Shown: positions 15,831 through 24,425 of the stretch, in pieces
Layout of the letters: the number at the start of each line of letters is the position of its first letter
Position numbering within the stretch: position 1 is the first letter of the stretch
Program-made: the position numbers and the translations under genes
Notes under the pieces: generated by a model
The model's database searches: none
Told to the model about the DNA's origin: nothing
Seen by the model: the letters and a program-made list of their open reading frames with translations, nothing else
Assembly: GCA_009837885.1 (NCBI GenBank)
Contig: VXSP01000001.1
Span: 1-61,148, forward strand
DNA length: 61,148 bases
Source: Holophagales bacterium
GTDB taxonomy: Bacteria > Acidobacteriota > Thermoanaerobaculia > Multivoradales > Multivoraceae
Direction of reading: 5' to 3'

Positions 15831-16508
15831 ATGTCCCTGCCGGAACTCGGTCCGCTGTGGCTCAGCCTGCAGCTCGCGGCGTCGGCGACCGTGGTGCTCC
15901 TGGTTCTCGGAACGCCGCTCGCCTGGTGGTTGTCCGGTACCCGATCGCGCCTGAAGCCGGTGGTCGAAGCGGTGACCGCGCTGCCGCTGGTGCTGCCGCC
16001 GACCGTGCTGGGCTTCTACCTGCTGCTGCTGATGAGCCCCCGGTCCTGGCTGGGAGGGCTCTGGGTGGAGGTCACGGACACGACCCTCACCTTCTCGTTC
16101 GCCGGGCTGCTCGTCGCTTCCGTCATCTACTCGCTGCCGTTCATGGTGCAGCCGCTCCAGGCCGCGTTCGAGTCGCTGGGCCGGGGTCCGCTGGAGGCCG
16201 CGGCCGCGCTTCGCGCCTCGCCGCTCGATGCCTTCCTGACCGTGGCGGCGCCGCTCTCGCTGCGCGGCTTTCTGACCGCGTCGGTCCTGACCTTCGCCCA
16301 CACGATCGGCGAGTTCGGCGTCGTGCTGATGGTCGGCGGCAACATCCCCGGCAAGACGCGGGTCATCTCGATCGCCATCTACGAGCATGTCGAGACGCTG
16401 CGCTACGCGGAGGCGCACACGCTTGCCGCCGGTCTGCTGCTCTTCGCGTTCGTCGTGCTCGTGTTCGTCTACGTCTTCAACCGGAGGCTGCCGGTTCATG
16501 TCGCCTGA
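15831..16508 (+). CDS. modB: Molybdate ABC transporter permease ModB
   Basis: The 225-residue inner-membrane protein has five or six hydrophobic segments and the permease motifs ALPLVLPPTVLGFYLLLL and EAAAALRASPLDAFLTVAAPLSLRG (the EAA loop that contacts the ATPase), then THTIGEFGVVLMVGGNIPGKT-type sequence typical of ModB/CysT permeases (here AHTIGEFG). ATG 15831 follows the toxin stop by 5 bases, and its stop overlaps modC. Confidence 0.94.
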   Translation: MSLPELGPLWLSLQLAASATVVLLVLGTPLAWWLSGTRSRLKPVVEAVTALPLVLPPTVLGFYLLLLMSPRSWLGGLWVEVTDTTLTFSFAGLLVASVIYSLPFMVQPLQAAFESLGRGPLEAAAALRASPLDAFLTVAAPLSLRGFLTASVLTFAHTIGEFGVVLMVGGNIPGKTRVISIAIYEHVETLRYAEAHTLAAGLLLFAFVVLVFVYVFNRRLPVHVA

Positions 16509-17676
16509 ACATGACGCCATGGGCAGCGCGGGGACTGCCGGTAGCGGTACCGCAGCCTCGCCGAAGCCGGAAGCACGGCTCGAAGTCGACGTTCGGGTCG
16601 CATTCGGCGCCTTCGATCTCCACGTGGAGCAGGCGATCCCGGCGGCCGGCGTTACGGCGGTGTTCGGTCCTTCGGGGAGCGGCAAGACGACCCTCCTGAG
16701 ATCGCTGCTCGGATTCGAGGCGGGAAGCCGCGGCCGCATCGCTCTGAACGGCGACGTGTGGCTCGACAGCGAAGCCGGAGTCGACGTGCCGCCGCACCGC
16801 CGCCCCGTCGGTTGCACGTTCCAGGATGGGCGGTTGTTCCCGCACCTGGATGTGGCCGGCAACCTGCGCTATGCCGATCGGCGGAGTACGCCGGAACCCG
16901 GCGTCGAGGCGTCGATCACCCGCGACGACGTCGTCGACGCGCTGGACCTGGGACCGCTACTCGACCGGCGGCCCCACACGCTCTCCGGCGGTGAGCGCCA
17001 GCGTGCCGCTCTCGGCCGGGCGCTGCTCAGTCGACCGCGCCTGCTGTTGCTGGACGAGCCCCTGTCGGCGCTCGACCGGCGGCGTAAGGCCGAGATCATG
17101 CCGTACCTGCTGGCCCTGCATCCGCGCTTCGGAATCCCGACCCTCTACGTGAGCCACGCGGTCGACGAGGTGGCGCTCCTGGCGGACCGCGTCCTGGTCC
17201 TGGCCGAGGGCCGGGCGCAGGCGTTCGGCGGCACGGTCGAAGTGCTGGAACAGCTCGACCTGGCGCCGCTCACCGAGCGGTTCCGGGCGGCGGCCGTGCT
17301 GGAGGCGACGGTCAGCGTCCACGACGACGAGTACCGCCTGACCTGGCTCGACCTCGACGGCCAGCGGCTCAGCGTGCCGCGGATCGACCACCTCGCGGTG
17401 GGCGAGTCGGCCCGGCTGCTGGTGCGCTCCCGGGACGTCTCGCTCGCCACCGAACGCCCGTCGCCCACCAGCATCCGCAACGTGCTGTCCGGAGTCCTCG
17501 TGTCGCTCCATCAGGACGAGTCGACCGCCTTCGCCGAGGCCACGGTCGATCTCGGTTCGCACCGGCTCCGGGCACGGATCACCCGGGCGTCGGCGGCCGA
17601 GCTGGGCCTCGCGGTCGGTTCGCCGGTCTTCGCGTTGCTCAAGAGCGTTAGCCTGGACACCCGGGCCGGACGGTAG
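16498..17676 (+). CDS. modC: Molybdate ABC transporter ATP-binding protein ModC
   Basis: The ATPase starts at ATG 16498 inside the modB 3' end. Walker A is GPSGSGKT (57-64), with the Q-loop FQDGRLFPHL, signature LSGGERQR, Walker B LLLLDEPLSALD and switch His in YVSHAVDE. After about residue 250 a MOP/TOBE region follows (RNVLSGVLVSLHQ, then LRARITRASAAELGLAVG), which in this family senses bound oxyanion. It powers ModAB. The length (392) is normal. Confidence 0.94.
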   Translation: MSPEHDAMGSAGTAGSGTAASPKPEARLEVDVRVAFGAFDLHVEQAIPAAGVTAVFGPSGSGKTTLLRSLLGFEAGSRGRIALNGDVWLDSEAGVDVPPHRRPVGCTFQDGRLFPHLDVAGNLRYADRRSTPEPGVEASITRDDVVDALDLGPLLDRRPHTLSGGERQRAALGRALLSRPRLLLLDEPLSALDRRRKAEIMPYLLALHPRFGIPTLYVSHAVDEVALLADRVLVLAEGRAQAFGGTVEVLEQLDLAPLTERFRAAAVLEATVSVHDDEYRLTWLDLDGQRLSVPRIDHLAVGESARLLVRSRDVSLATERPSPTSIRNVLSGVLVSLHQDESTAFAEATVDLGSHRLRARITRASAAELGLAVGSPVFALLKSVSLDTRAGR

Positions 17677-17787
17677 ACGGTCGACGGAACAATCGGGGCG
17701 CGCTTGCGTTTCTACGGTAGGTAATCTCTCCCTCGCCTGAACGTTCAACGCGCGGAGCAAGCCGCTCCTGCCCCTGGAGACACATCG

Positions 17788-20553
17788 ATGAAGTGGACGA
17801 ACAAACACGCTCCCAAGGTGCTCGCCGGCCTTCTCGTCTGGCTGCTCCTGGCACTGCCCGGACTGACCCAGGACCTGCCGGACGGCGTCACAAGGGTCGC
17901 CTCGGTGGAGGGGATCACGGAGTACCAGTTGGAGAACGGGCTTCGGTTTCTGTTGTTCCCCGACCAGAGCAAGCAGCAGGTCACGGTGAACATCACGTAC
18001 CTCGTCGGTTCGCGGCATGAGGGCTACGGCGAGACGGGGATGGCGCACCTGCTGGAGCACCTGGTCTTCAAGGGAACGCCGAACCACCCGGACATCCCCG
18101 CCGAGCTGACGGAGCACGGCGCGTTCCCGAACGGGACGACCTGGTTCGACCGGACGAACTACTTCGAGACCTTCCCGGCCACGGACGAGAACCTCGAGTG
18201 GGCGCTCGACCTGGAGGCAGACCGGATGGTCAACTCCTTCATCTCGGCCGAAGACCTCGAATCGGAGATGACCGTGGTGCGGAACGAGTGGGAGAGCGGC
18301 GAGAACCAGCCGATGGGCGTGCTGCGCAAGCGGGTGATGTCGGCGGCCTTTGACTGGCACAACTACGGCAACTCGACGATCGGCGCGCGGGCGGATCTCG
18401 AGAACGTGCCGATCGAGCGGCTGCAGGCCTTCTACCGGAAGTACTACCAGCCGGACAATGCGATCCTGGTGGTCGCCGGGCGGTTCGAAGTCGACCGGGC
18501 GCTGGAACTCGTAGCGGAGAAGTTCGGCCGGATTCCGCGGCCCGACCGCACAGGCGCGAACCAGCTCTTCGACACGTACACCGCTGAGCCGCCCCAGGAC
18601 GGCGAGCGGACGGTGACCCTGCGGCGGGTCGGCGACACGCAGCTCGCGATGGTCGTCTACCACGTGCCGCCGGGCGCCCACGAGCAGTACGCGGCGGTGG
18701 ACGTGCTCACTCACATCCTGGGTGTCGAGCCGGCCGGGCGTTTGTACAAGAACCTGGTCGAGCCGGGCCTTGCCGCCTCCGCCTTCGCCTCGAGTTTCCA
18801 ACTGAATGAGCCGGGCGTACTGACGGCCGCGGTCGAGGTCCGGGAGCAGGATTCGCTGGAGGAGGCGGCCGAGGCGTTGTTCGCGACTCTCGACGAGATC
18901 GCGTCGGAGCCTCCCACGGAGGAGGAGGTCGAGCGCGCCAAGACCGACTACCTGTCGCGGATCGAGCTTTCGTTCAACAACCCGCAGGGCATCGCGCTTC
19001 AGCTCAGCGAGTGGGCCTCGATGGGCGACTGGCGACTGTTCTTCCTGCACCGCGACCGTCTCGAAGAGGTGACGGCCGAAGGCGTCCACGAAGTCGCCCA
19101 GACCTATCTCCGGGACTCGAACCGCACGGTCGGGTACTTCTATCCGACGGACGAGACGCCGGAACGGGCCGAGATCCCCGAGCCGCCGGACATCGCGGCC
19201 CTGGTCGCCGACTACACCGGACGCGAGGCGGTCGCCGAGGGCGAGGCCTTCGACCCGACGCCGGCGAACATCGATCGTCGGACACGGCTGGTGACCCTGT
19301 CCAACGGCGTCAAGGTCGCGCTGCTGCCCAAGCAGACCCGGGGCGAATCGGTGACCTTGCAGATGGCCTTCCGGCACGGCACGGAAGAGGCGCTGATGGG
19401 ACGCGCGACCGCTGGCGATCTGGCCGGTTCGATGCTCATGCGCGGTACGAAGAACCGCTCACGCCAGGAGATCAGCGACGAACTCGACCGCCTCAAGGCC
19501 CAGGGTGGCCTCTCCGGCGGCGCCCTGATTGCGAGCGGCTCGTTTGCCACGGTGCGGGAGAACCTCGCCCCGGTCCTGCGGCTGGCCGCCGAGATCCTGC
19601 GCGAGCCGGCGTTCGATGCGAAGGAGTTCGACCTGCTGCGGGAGGAGCGTCTGGCGGGGATCGAATCCCAGCGCTCCGAGCCGATGGCTCTGGTGCCGAC
19701 TGCCATGGGCAGGCACTTCGGTCCGTGGCCGGCCGATCATCCCCACTACTCGCCGACCTTCGACGAGCAGATCGAGCGCCTGGAGGCGGCTACGGTCGAG
19801 GAGGCGCGGGACTTCTGGGCCTCCTTCTACGGTGCCGAGGGTGGCACGATCGCGGTGGTCGGCGACTTCGATCCGGACGAGGTCGCGGGCCTGCTCGAGG
19901 AGCTGTTCGGCGACTGGCAGGCACACGAGCCGTACGAGCGGGTCGCCAATCCGCATCGCGCCGTCGAGACGGTGAGCGTCGACATCGAGACACCGGACAA
20001 GACGAACGCGATGATGATGGCCGTTTCGAACTTCTCGATGCGGAACGACGATCCGGACTATCCGGCGCTGGTCATGGCGAACTACATGCTGGGCGGCGGA
20101 TTCCTCAGTTCGCGCCTGGCAACCCGGATTCGCCAGGAGGAGGGCCTGTCCTACGGCGTCGGCTCACAGATCGGCGTGCCGCCGATCGACGACAGCGCAC
20201 TGTTCCTGACCTTCGCCATCTTTGCCCCGGAGAACGGGGACAAGGTGGTCGACGCCTTCCGCGACGAGATCACGAAGGCGCTCGAAAACGGCTTCACCGA
20301 GGAAGAGTTCGAACCAGCGAGGCGCGGCTATCTGGACAGCCAGCAGAATGGCCGGTCCCAGGACCGCGCGCTGGCGGGCCTTCTGAACAACAACCTCTTC
20401 ACCGGCCGTACGATGGAGTTCACGGCCGCCCAGGAGCGGGCGATCGGAGAGATGTCGCTCGACGAAGTCAACGCGGCGCTGCGGAAGTACATCTCGCTGG
20501 ACGACATCTCGATCTTCCGCGGCGGGGACTTTGCCAACAAGCTGAACCAGTAG
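17788..20553 (+). CDS. Secreted M16 (insulinase/pitrilysin) zinc metallopeptidase
   Basis: A signal peptide (VLAGLLVWLLLALPG) precedes two M16 halves in one chain of 921 residues. The inverted zinc motif H87-L-L-E-H91 is present, followed by FKGTPNHPD and the downstream Glu-rich VVRNEWESGEN segment supplying the third ligand. The second half (from about 500) repeats the fold without the zinc motif but keeps an SYGVGSQ-type loop. A GGAG site lies upstream of ATG 17788. It likely degrades peptides in the periplasm or outside the cell. A REP-like repeat follows the gene. Confidence 0.92.
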   Translation: MKWTNKHAPKVLAGLLVWLLLALPGLTQDLPDGVTRVASVEGITEYQLENGLRFLLFPDQSKQQVTVNITYLVGSRHEGYGETGMAHLLEHLVFKGTPNHPDIPAELTEHGAFPNGTTWFDRTNYFETFPATDENLEWALDLEADRMVNSFISAEDLESEMTVVRNEWESGENQPMGVLRKRVMSAAFDWHNYGNSTIGARADLENVPIERLQAFYRKYYQPDNAILVVAGRFEVDRALELVAEKFGRIPRPDRTGANQLFDTYTAEPPQDGERTVTLRRVGDTQLAMVVYHVPPGAHEQYAAVDVLTHILGVEPAGRLYKNLVEPGLAASAFASSFQLNEPGVLTAAVEVREQDSLEEAAEALFATLDEIASEPPTEEEVERAKTDYLSRIELSFNNPQGIALQLSEWASMGDWRLFFLHRDRLEEVTAEGVHEVAQTYLRDSNRTVGYFYPTDETPERAEIPEPPDIAALVADYTGREAVAEGEAFDPTPANIDRRTRLVTLSNGVKVALLPKQTRGESVTLQMAFRHGTEEALMGRATAGDLAGSMLMRGTKNRSRQEISDELDRLKAQGGLSGGALIASGSFATVRENLAPVLRLAAEILREPAFDAKEFDLLREERLAGIESQRSEPMALVPTAMGRHFGPWPADHPHYSPTFDEQIERLEAATVEEARDFWASFYGAEGGTIAVVGDFDPDEVAGLLEELFGDWQAHEPYERVANPHRAVETVSVDIETPDKTNAMMMAVSNFSMRNDDPDYPALVMANYMLGGGFLSSRLATRIRQEEGLSYGVGSQIGVPPIDDSALFLTFAIFAPENGDKVVDAFRDEITKALENGFTEEEFEPARRGYLDSQQNGRSQDRALAGLLNNNLFTGRTMEFTAAQERAIGEMSLDEVNAALRKYISLDDISIFRGGDFANKLNQ

Positions 20554-20563
20554 CCAATGCGGA

Positions 20564-20637
20564 GCCGGCCTTCGGCCGGCACGTCTCAGGCCGCCTTCGG
20601 CGGCCGGCCGGCGGGGACGCCGGCGCACCCAGTGTGA
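20564..20637 (+). repeat. REP-like hairpin repeat, copy C (most complete)
   Basis: Three hairpins in series: GCCGGCC-TTC-GGCCGGC (20564-20580), GGCCGCC-TTC-GGCGGCC (20589-20605) and the core GCCGGCG-GGGA-CGCCGGC (20607-20624), then the tail gcacccagtgtga. It fills the gap between the convergent M16 and acetoacetyl-CoA synthetase genes and could help terminate or stabilise both transcripts. Confidence 0.85.
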
Positions 20638-20639
20638 GG

Positions 20640-22592
20640 CTAGAGCGTCGCCACGAGGGCGGCGATCGATTCCGGGTTCTTCAGTGTCCCGACGTTGACG
20701 GCGTTCTCCACGGGCTCGCCGGCCAGAATCCGCTTGATCGGCACCTCGAGCTTCTTGCCGGAGAGGGTCGTGGGTACCTCGGGGATCGCGCGGATCTCGT
20801 CCGGACCGTGGCGTGGCGAGAGCCGCTTCCGGAGGTGGCTGCGAATGCGGCCGGCGAGCGCCGCGTCGAGCACGATGCCCTCGGTCAGCACGACGAACAA
20901 CCACAGCTTGCCCTCGCGATCCAGGCTGCCGGTGTCGACGATCACGCAGTCCTCGACCTCCGGCAGCTCGGCGGCGGCACGGTAGAACTCGGAGGTGCCC
21001 ATCCGCACGCCGCCGCGGTTCAGGGTCGAGTCGGAGCGGCCGTAGATGACGGAGCTGCCGTCCTCGTCGAACTCGATCCAGTCGCCGTGACGCCAGGCGC
21101 CGGGCCAGTGGTCGAAGTAGCTGTCCCGGTAACGCTCGCCTGACTCGTCGTTCCAGAAGAAGAGCGGCATGGACGGCAGCGGCTCGGTGATGACAAGTTC
21201 GCCGACCTGCCCGGTGACGGCCTGGCCGTCCTCGTCGAACGCCTCGACCCTGGCGCCGAGGGAGCGGCACTGGATGCGGCCGCGCCGGACCGCCTGCAGC
21301 GGGTTCGGGCCCACGAAGCCGGTGCACACGTCCGTGCCGCCGGACAGCGAGCCGAGCCAGACATGGGACTTCACGTGTTCGTAGACCCAGTCGAACCCTT
21401 CGGCCGGCAGCGGCGCACCGGTCGAGCCGAGCGCGCGCAGGGCCTCGAAGCCGAACTGCCTGCCGGGTTCGAGACCGGCCGCCCGGCAGGCCATCAGAAA
21501 GGGCGCGCTGACGCCGAAGCAGGTCACGGCTTCCTCGTTGGCCAGACGGTAGAGCGCCATGAGGTCGGGCCAGCCGGGCGACCCGTCGTAGAGCACTATC
21601 GTCGTACCGAGGAGCAGCCCCGAGACGAGGTAGTTCCACATCATCCAGCCGGTCGTCGTGTACCAGAAAAACCGGTCGCCGATGCCTAGATCGGTATGCA
21701 GCGCCAGTTGCTTCAGGTGCTCGACGAGGATGCCGCCGTGGCCCTGGACGATCGCCTTCGGCAGCCCGGTGGTTCCGGACGAATAGAGGATCCAGAGGGG
21801 GTGGTCGAAGGGTACGGGCTCGAAGGTCAGCTCGTCGCGTTCGGTGGTCAGCTCCTCCCAGAACAGGCGTCGAGGGGCTTCGCTCGTGTCGCCGGATGGG
21901 CTGCCAGCCGCTCGCACGATGACCGCCGCGCCGAGCGTCGGTAGCGAACCGATGATCTGCGCGAGGTCGCTGCTCCGGTCGTACACGCGGCCGTTGTACT
22001 CGTAGCGGTCGACGCAGATCAGAACCTTGGGCTCAATCTGGCGGAAGCGGTCGAGCACGCTTTCGACCCCGAACTCGGGCGGACAGCTCGACCAGATGGC
22101 GCCAAGACTGGCGGTAGCTAGGAAGGCGATCACGGCTTCGGCGTCGTTCGGAAGGTAGGCGACCACGCGGTCGCCGCGCTTGACCCCGAGCCGGAGCAGA
22201 CCGGCTCTGGCGGCACCGACTTCGCGGCGCAGGTCGGCTCGGCTGAACTCGCGCCGCGTTCCTGTCTCGCCGCGGCAGATGAGTGCCGGCTGACTGCCGC
22301 TCCGGGCAAGCGCGTGCTTCGCATAGTTCAGCCGGGCGCCGGGAAACCAGTTTCCGCCGGGCATCGCACGGTCGGCAAGCACGCGCTCCGGCGCTGCGCT
22401 GAACCGGACGTCGAAGTAGTCGGCGATCGAACCCCAGAACGCCTCGAGATCGGCTACCGACCAGCGCCACAGATCGTCGTAGCCGTCGAACCGCAGGCCG
22501 CGTTCGGTTTCCAGCCAGCGCAGGTAGCGGCTCAGGTTGGTGGCCTCGACCTGTTTCGCCGCAGGTCGCCACAGAATGTCCTGGGCCATCAC
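20640..22592 (-). CDS. aacS: Acetoacetyl-CoA synthetase
   Basis: The 650-residue acyl-adenylate enzyme has the AacS N-terminal pattern (DLEAFWGSIADYFDV, MPGGNWFPGARLNYA), the AMP-binding loop YSSGTTGLPKAIVQG, WMMWNYLVSGLL, and the C-terminal catalytic lysine region TLSGKKLEVPIKRIL. It activates acetoacetate to acetoacetyl-CoA with ATP, feeding ketone-body or PHB use. The start is GTG 22592 or ATG 22589. It stands alone, divergent from the DoxX gene. Confidence 0.93.
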   Translation of the reverse strand: MMAQDILWRPAAKQVEATNLSRYLRWLETERGLRFDGYDDLWRWSVADLEAFWGSIADYFDVRFSAAPERVLADRAMPGGNWFPGARLNYAKHALARSGSQPALICRGETGTRREFSRADLRREVGAARAGLLRLGVKRGDRVVAYLPNDAEAVIAFLATASLGAIWSSCPPEFGVESVLDRFRQIEPKVLICVDRYEYNGRVYDRSSDLAQIIGSLPTLGAAVIVRAAGSPSGDTSEAPRRLFWEELTTERDELTFEPVPFDHPLWILYSSGTTGLPKAIVQGHGGILVEHLKQLALHTDLGIGDRFFWYTTTGWMMWNYLVSGLLLGTTIVLYDGSPGWPDLMALYRLANEEAVTCFGVSAPFLMACRAAGLEPGRQFGFEALRALGSTGAPLPAEGFDWVYEHVKSHVWLGSLSGGTDVCTGFVGPNPLQAVRRGRIQCRSLGARVEAFDEDGQAVTGQVGELVITEPLPSMPLFFWNDESGERYRDSYFDHWPGAWRHGDWIEFDEDGSSVIYGRSDSTLNRGGVRMGTSEFYRAAAELPEVEDCVIVDTGSLDREGKLWLFVVLTEGIVLDAALAGRIRSHLRKRLSPRHGPDEIRAIPEVPTTLSGKKLEVPIKRILAGEPVENAVNVGTLKNPESIAALVATL

Positions 22593-22660
22593 GTTGTTTT
22601 ACTCAGGGTCTGATCCGGCGCTACGCTGTTATGAGACCCACGACACAAGGAGGCTAGACG

Positions 22661-23038
22661 ATGAAGCATCTTCCGACGATTGCTCGCATTCTGCTGGGGC
22701 TGATGTTCGTGTTCGGCGGTGTGACCGGCCTGCTCCAACTGGCGGAGCCCGAGATGGGAGAGGACGGGGCAGCCTTCATGGGCGCGATCATGGACACGGG
22801 CTACCTGTGGCCGGTCATCAAGGTGACCGAGATCGTCTGCGGCGTCCTGCTGATCCTCGGGATGTTCGTGCCGCTGGCCCTCGTTGTGCTAGCCCCGGTC
22901 GTGCTGAACATCCTGCTCTTCCACGTCTTCCTCGAGCCTTCCGGCGTGGCGATCGGCCTTTTCCTGGTGGTATTGGGCCTCTACACTGCCCATCAGCACC
23001 GCGAGAGCTTCAGCGGCGTGCTGCAGCGCAAGGCCTGA
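22661..23038 (+). CDS. DoxX family membrane protein
   Basis: The 125-residue protein has four hydrophobic segments, starting IARILLGLMFVFGG, with VTEIVCGVLLILGMFVPLALV and VLNILLFHVF as in DoxX/SURF4-type proteins. A strong AAGGAGG site lies 8 bases before ATG 22661. Its role is unknown; DoxX homologues are associated with quinone redox or thiol metabolism, but nothing here pins that down. Confidence 0.88.
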   Translation: MKHLPTIARILLGLMFVFGGVTGLLQLAEPEMGEDGAAFMGAIMDTGYLWPVIKVTEIVCGVLLILGMFVPLALVVLAPVVLNILLFHVFLEPSGVAIGLFLVVLGLYTAHQHRESFSGVLQRKA

Positions 23039-23065
23039 GGGAACTGATTCGGCGCCCGGTGGGCG

Positions 23066-24421
23066 TCAGGAGCCCGCGCCGACCGCGAACAGGTGTCGGC
23101 GCGCCCGGAAGTAGATGACGCCGTCCGAAATGGCGGGCGTCGCCATCAGGGTTTCACCCAGCTCGTTGACCGCGATCTCGTTCAGGTCGGGACCTGGCTC
23201 GATCACGTAGACGTCTCCGACCTCGCTGTTGAAGTAGAGCCGGCCGCCGGCGGCGACCGCCGAGGCGCTGAAGCCGGAGGCGCCACGTCCCAGGCGCTTC
23301 TGGGTCAGGCGTTCGCCTGAGTGCCAGTCGACGACGGTGACGACGCCGTTGTCGTAGCAGAAGTAGGCGAGGTCGCCGACGACGATCGGGGTCTGCATGT
23401 AGTTCCCGAGGCGTTCGTGGAACCAGACCATCGCGTCATGGTTGGGGTCGAGCTTGCCCTCGGCGTCGGGATCGATCGCGTAGATCGGCTTCAGCCGGCC
23501 ATGGGCGTTGGTGATCAGGATCGGACCGTCGTCGGCCCGGATCGGCGTCGGTACCGGGATGTCGCCGCCGCCCTCGAGTCGCCAGAGTTCTTCGCCGGTG
23601 TCCAGGTCGTAGCCGCCGATGTGCTGGTAGCCGTTCAGTACCACCTGCTTGCGGCCATCGGCCCGCTGAAAGACGGCGGGTGTGCTCCAGGTGGCCACTT
23701 CCTCGCGCGTCTTCCGCCAGACGTCCTCTCCGGTTGCCGCATCCAGAACGGCGACGAAGGACTGACTCAGGATGTCGACCTGGATGACGACCCTGCCATC
23801 GTGGACGATCGGCGAGCTGGCGAAGCCCCACTCGTAGGTGGGGAAGTCGTAGGGACCCGAGTCGAGCACCCCGAACTGACGGTTCCACAACGGGGTTCCG
23901 TCCAGGTCGTAGGCGTGAAGTCCTTCCGAGCCGAAGAAAGCGACGAGGATGTCGCCGTCGGTCGCGGGCGTGGAGTTCGTGTGCGACGCCTTCATGTGGC
24001 GCTTGATCGCGGGCGTACCATGGAATGCCGTTCGCTCCCACAGGAGCTCGCCGGTCCGCTTGTCGAAGGCCAGCACCTGGAAGCGCTGGGGCGGCTCGCC
24101 TTCGACCGGAGTACCGTCACCGTAGAGCCCGACCTTGAGCGATGCCTCGTCGCCGTCGGGAACCGCAGAGGTCAGGAAGAGGAGGTCCTCCCAGATGACC
24201 GGACTCGAGTGTCCGAGACCGGGCACGGGCACGCGAAACAGGATGTTCTCGCCGGTCTCCACGTTCCAGGTCGCGGGCGGCGAGCCGGTTCCCGCGCCGT
24301 CAGCGCCATTGCCGCGGAACGAAGGCCAGTTGTCCGAGGCGGCGACAGGCAGGACGGTCGCGGCGGAGAGGGCGAACGCGACGGTCGCCGTGGTGATCGG
24401 TGTTCGAAAGGAAGTCGCCAT
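23066..24421 (-). CDS. Secreted PQQ-type beta-propeller protein (paralogue 1)
   Basis: The 451-residue protein has a signal peptide (TVAFALSAATVLPVAA) and repeated propeller blades such as LLWERTAF, YDLDTGEELWRLEGG and VDWHSGERL, resembling BamB/PQQ-like repeat proteins. It begins DNWPSFRGNGADG, the pattern seen in quinoprotein-like propellers associated with planctomycete/acidobacterial exported proteins. It is a tandem duplicate of the next gene, 4 bases away, highly alike along the whole length. No dehydrogenase catalytic site is obvious. Confidence 0.87.
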   Translation of the reverse strand: MATSFRTPITTATVAFALSAATVLPVAASDNWPSFRGNGADGAGTGSPPATWNVETGENILFRVPVPGLGHSSPVIWEDLLFLTSAVPDGDEASLKVGLYGDGTPVEGEPPQRFQVLAFDKRTGELLWERTAFHGTPAIKRHMKASHTNSTPATDGDILVAFFGSEGLHAYDLDGTPLWNRQFGVLDSGPYDFPTYEWGFASSPIVHDGRVVIQVDILSQSFVAVLDAATGEDVWRKTREEVATWSTPAVFQRADGRKQVVLNGYQHIGGYDLDTGEELWRLEGGGDIPVPTPIRADDGPILITNAHGRLKPIYAIDPDAEGKLDPNHDAMVWFHERLGNYMQTPIVVGDLAYFCYDNGVVTVVDWHSGERLTQKRLGRGASGFSASAVAAGGRLYFNSEVGDVYVIEPGPDLNEIAVNELGETLMATPAISDGVIYFRARRHLFAVGAGS

Positions 24422-24425
24422 GGTG

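Noticed and set aside
16957..19377. Long minus-strand frame (806 codons) opposite modC and the M16 peptidase
   Set aside because: Antisense shadow of two strong gene calls; no domain, no start signals.
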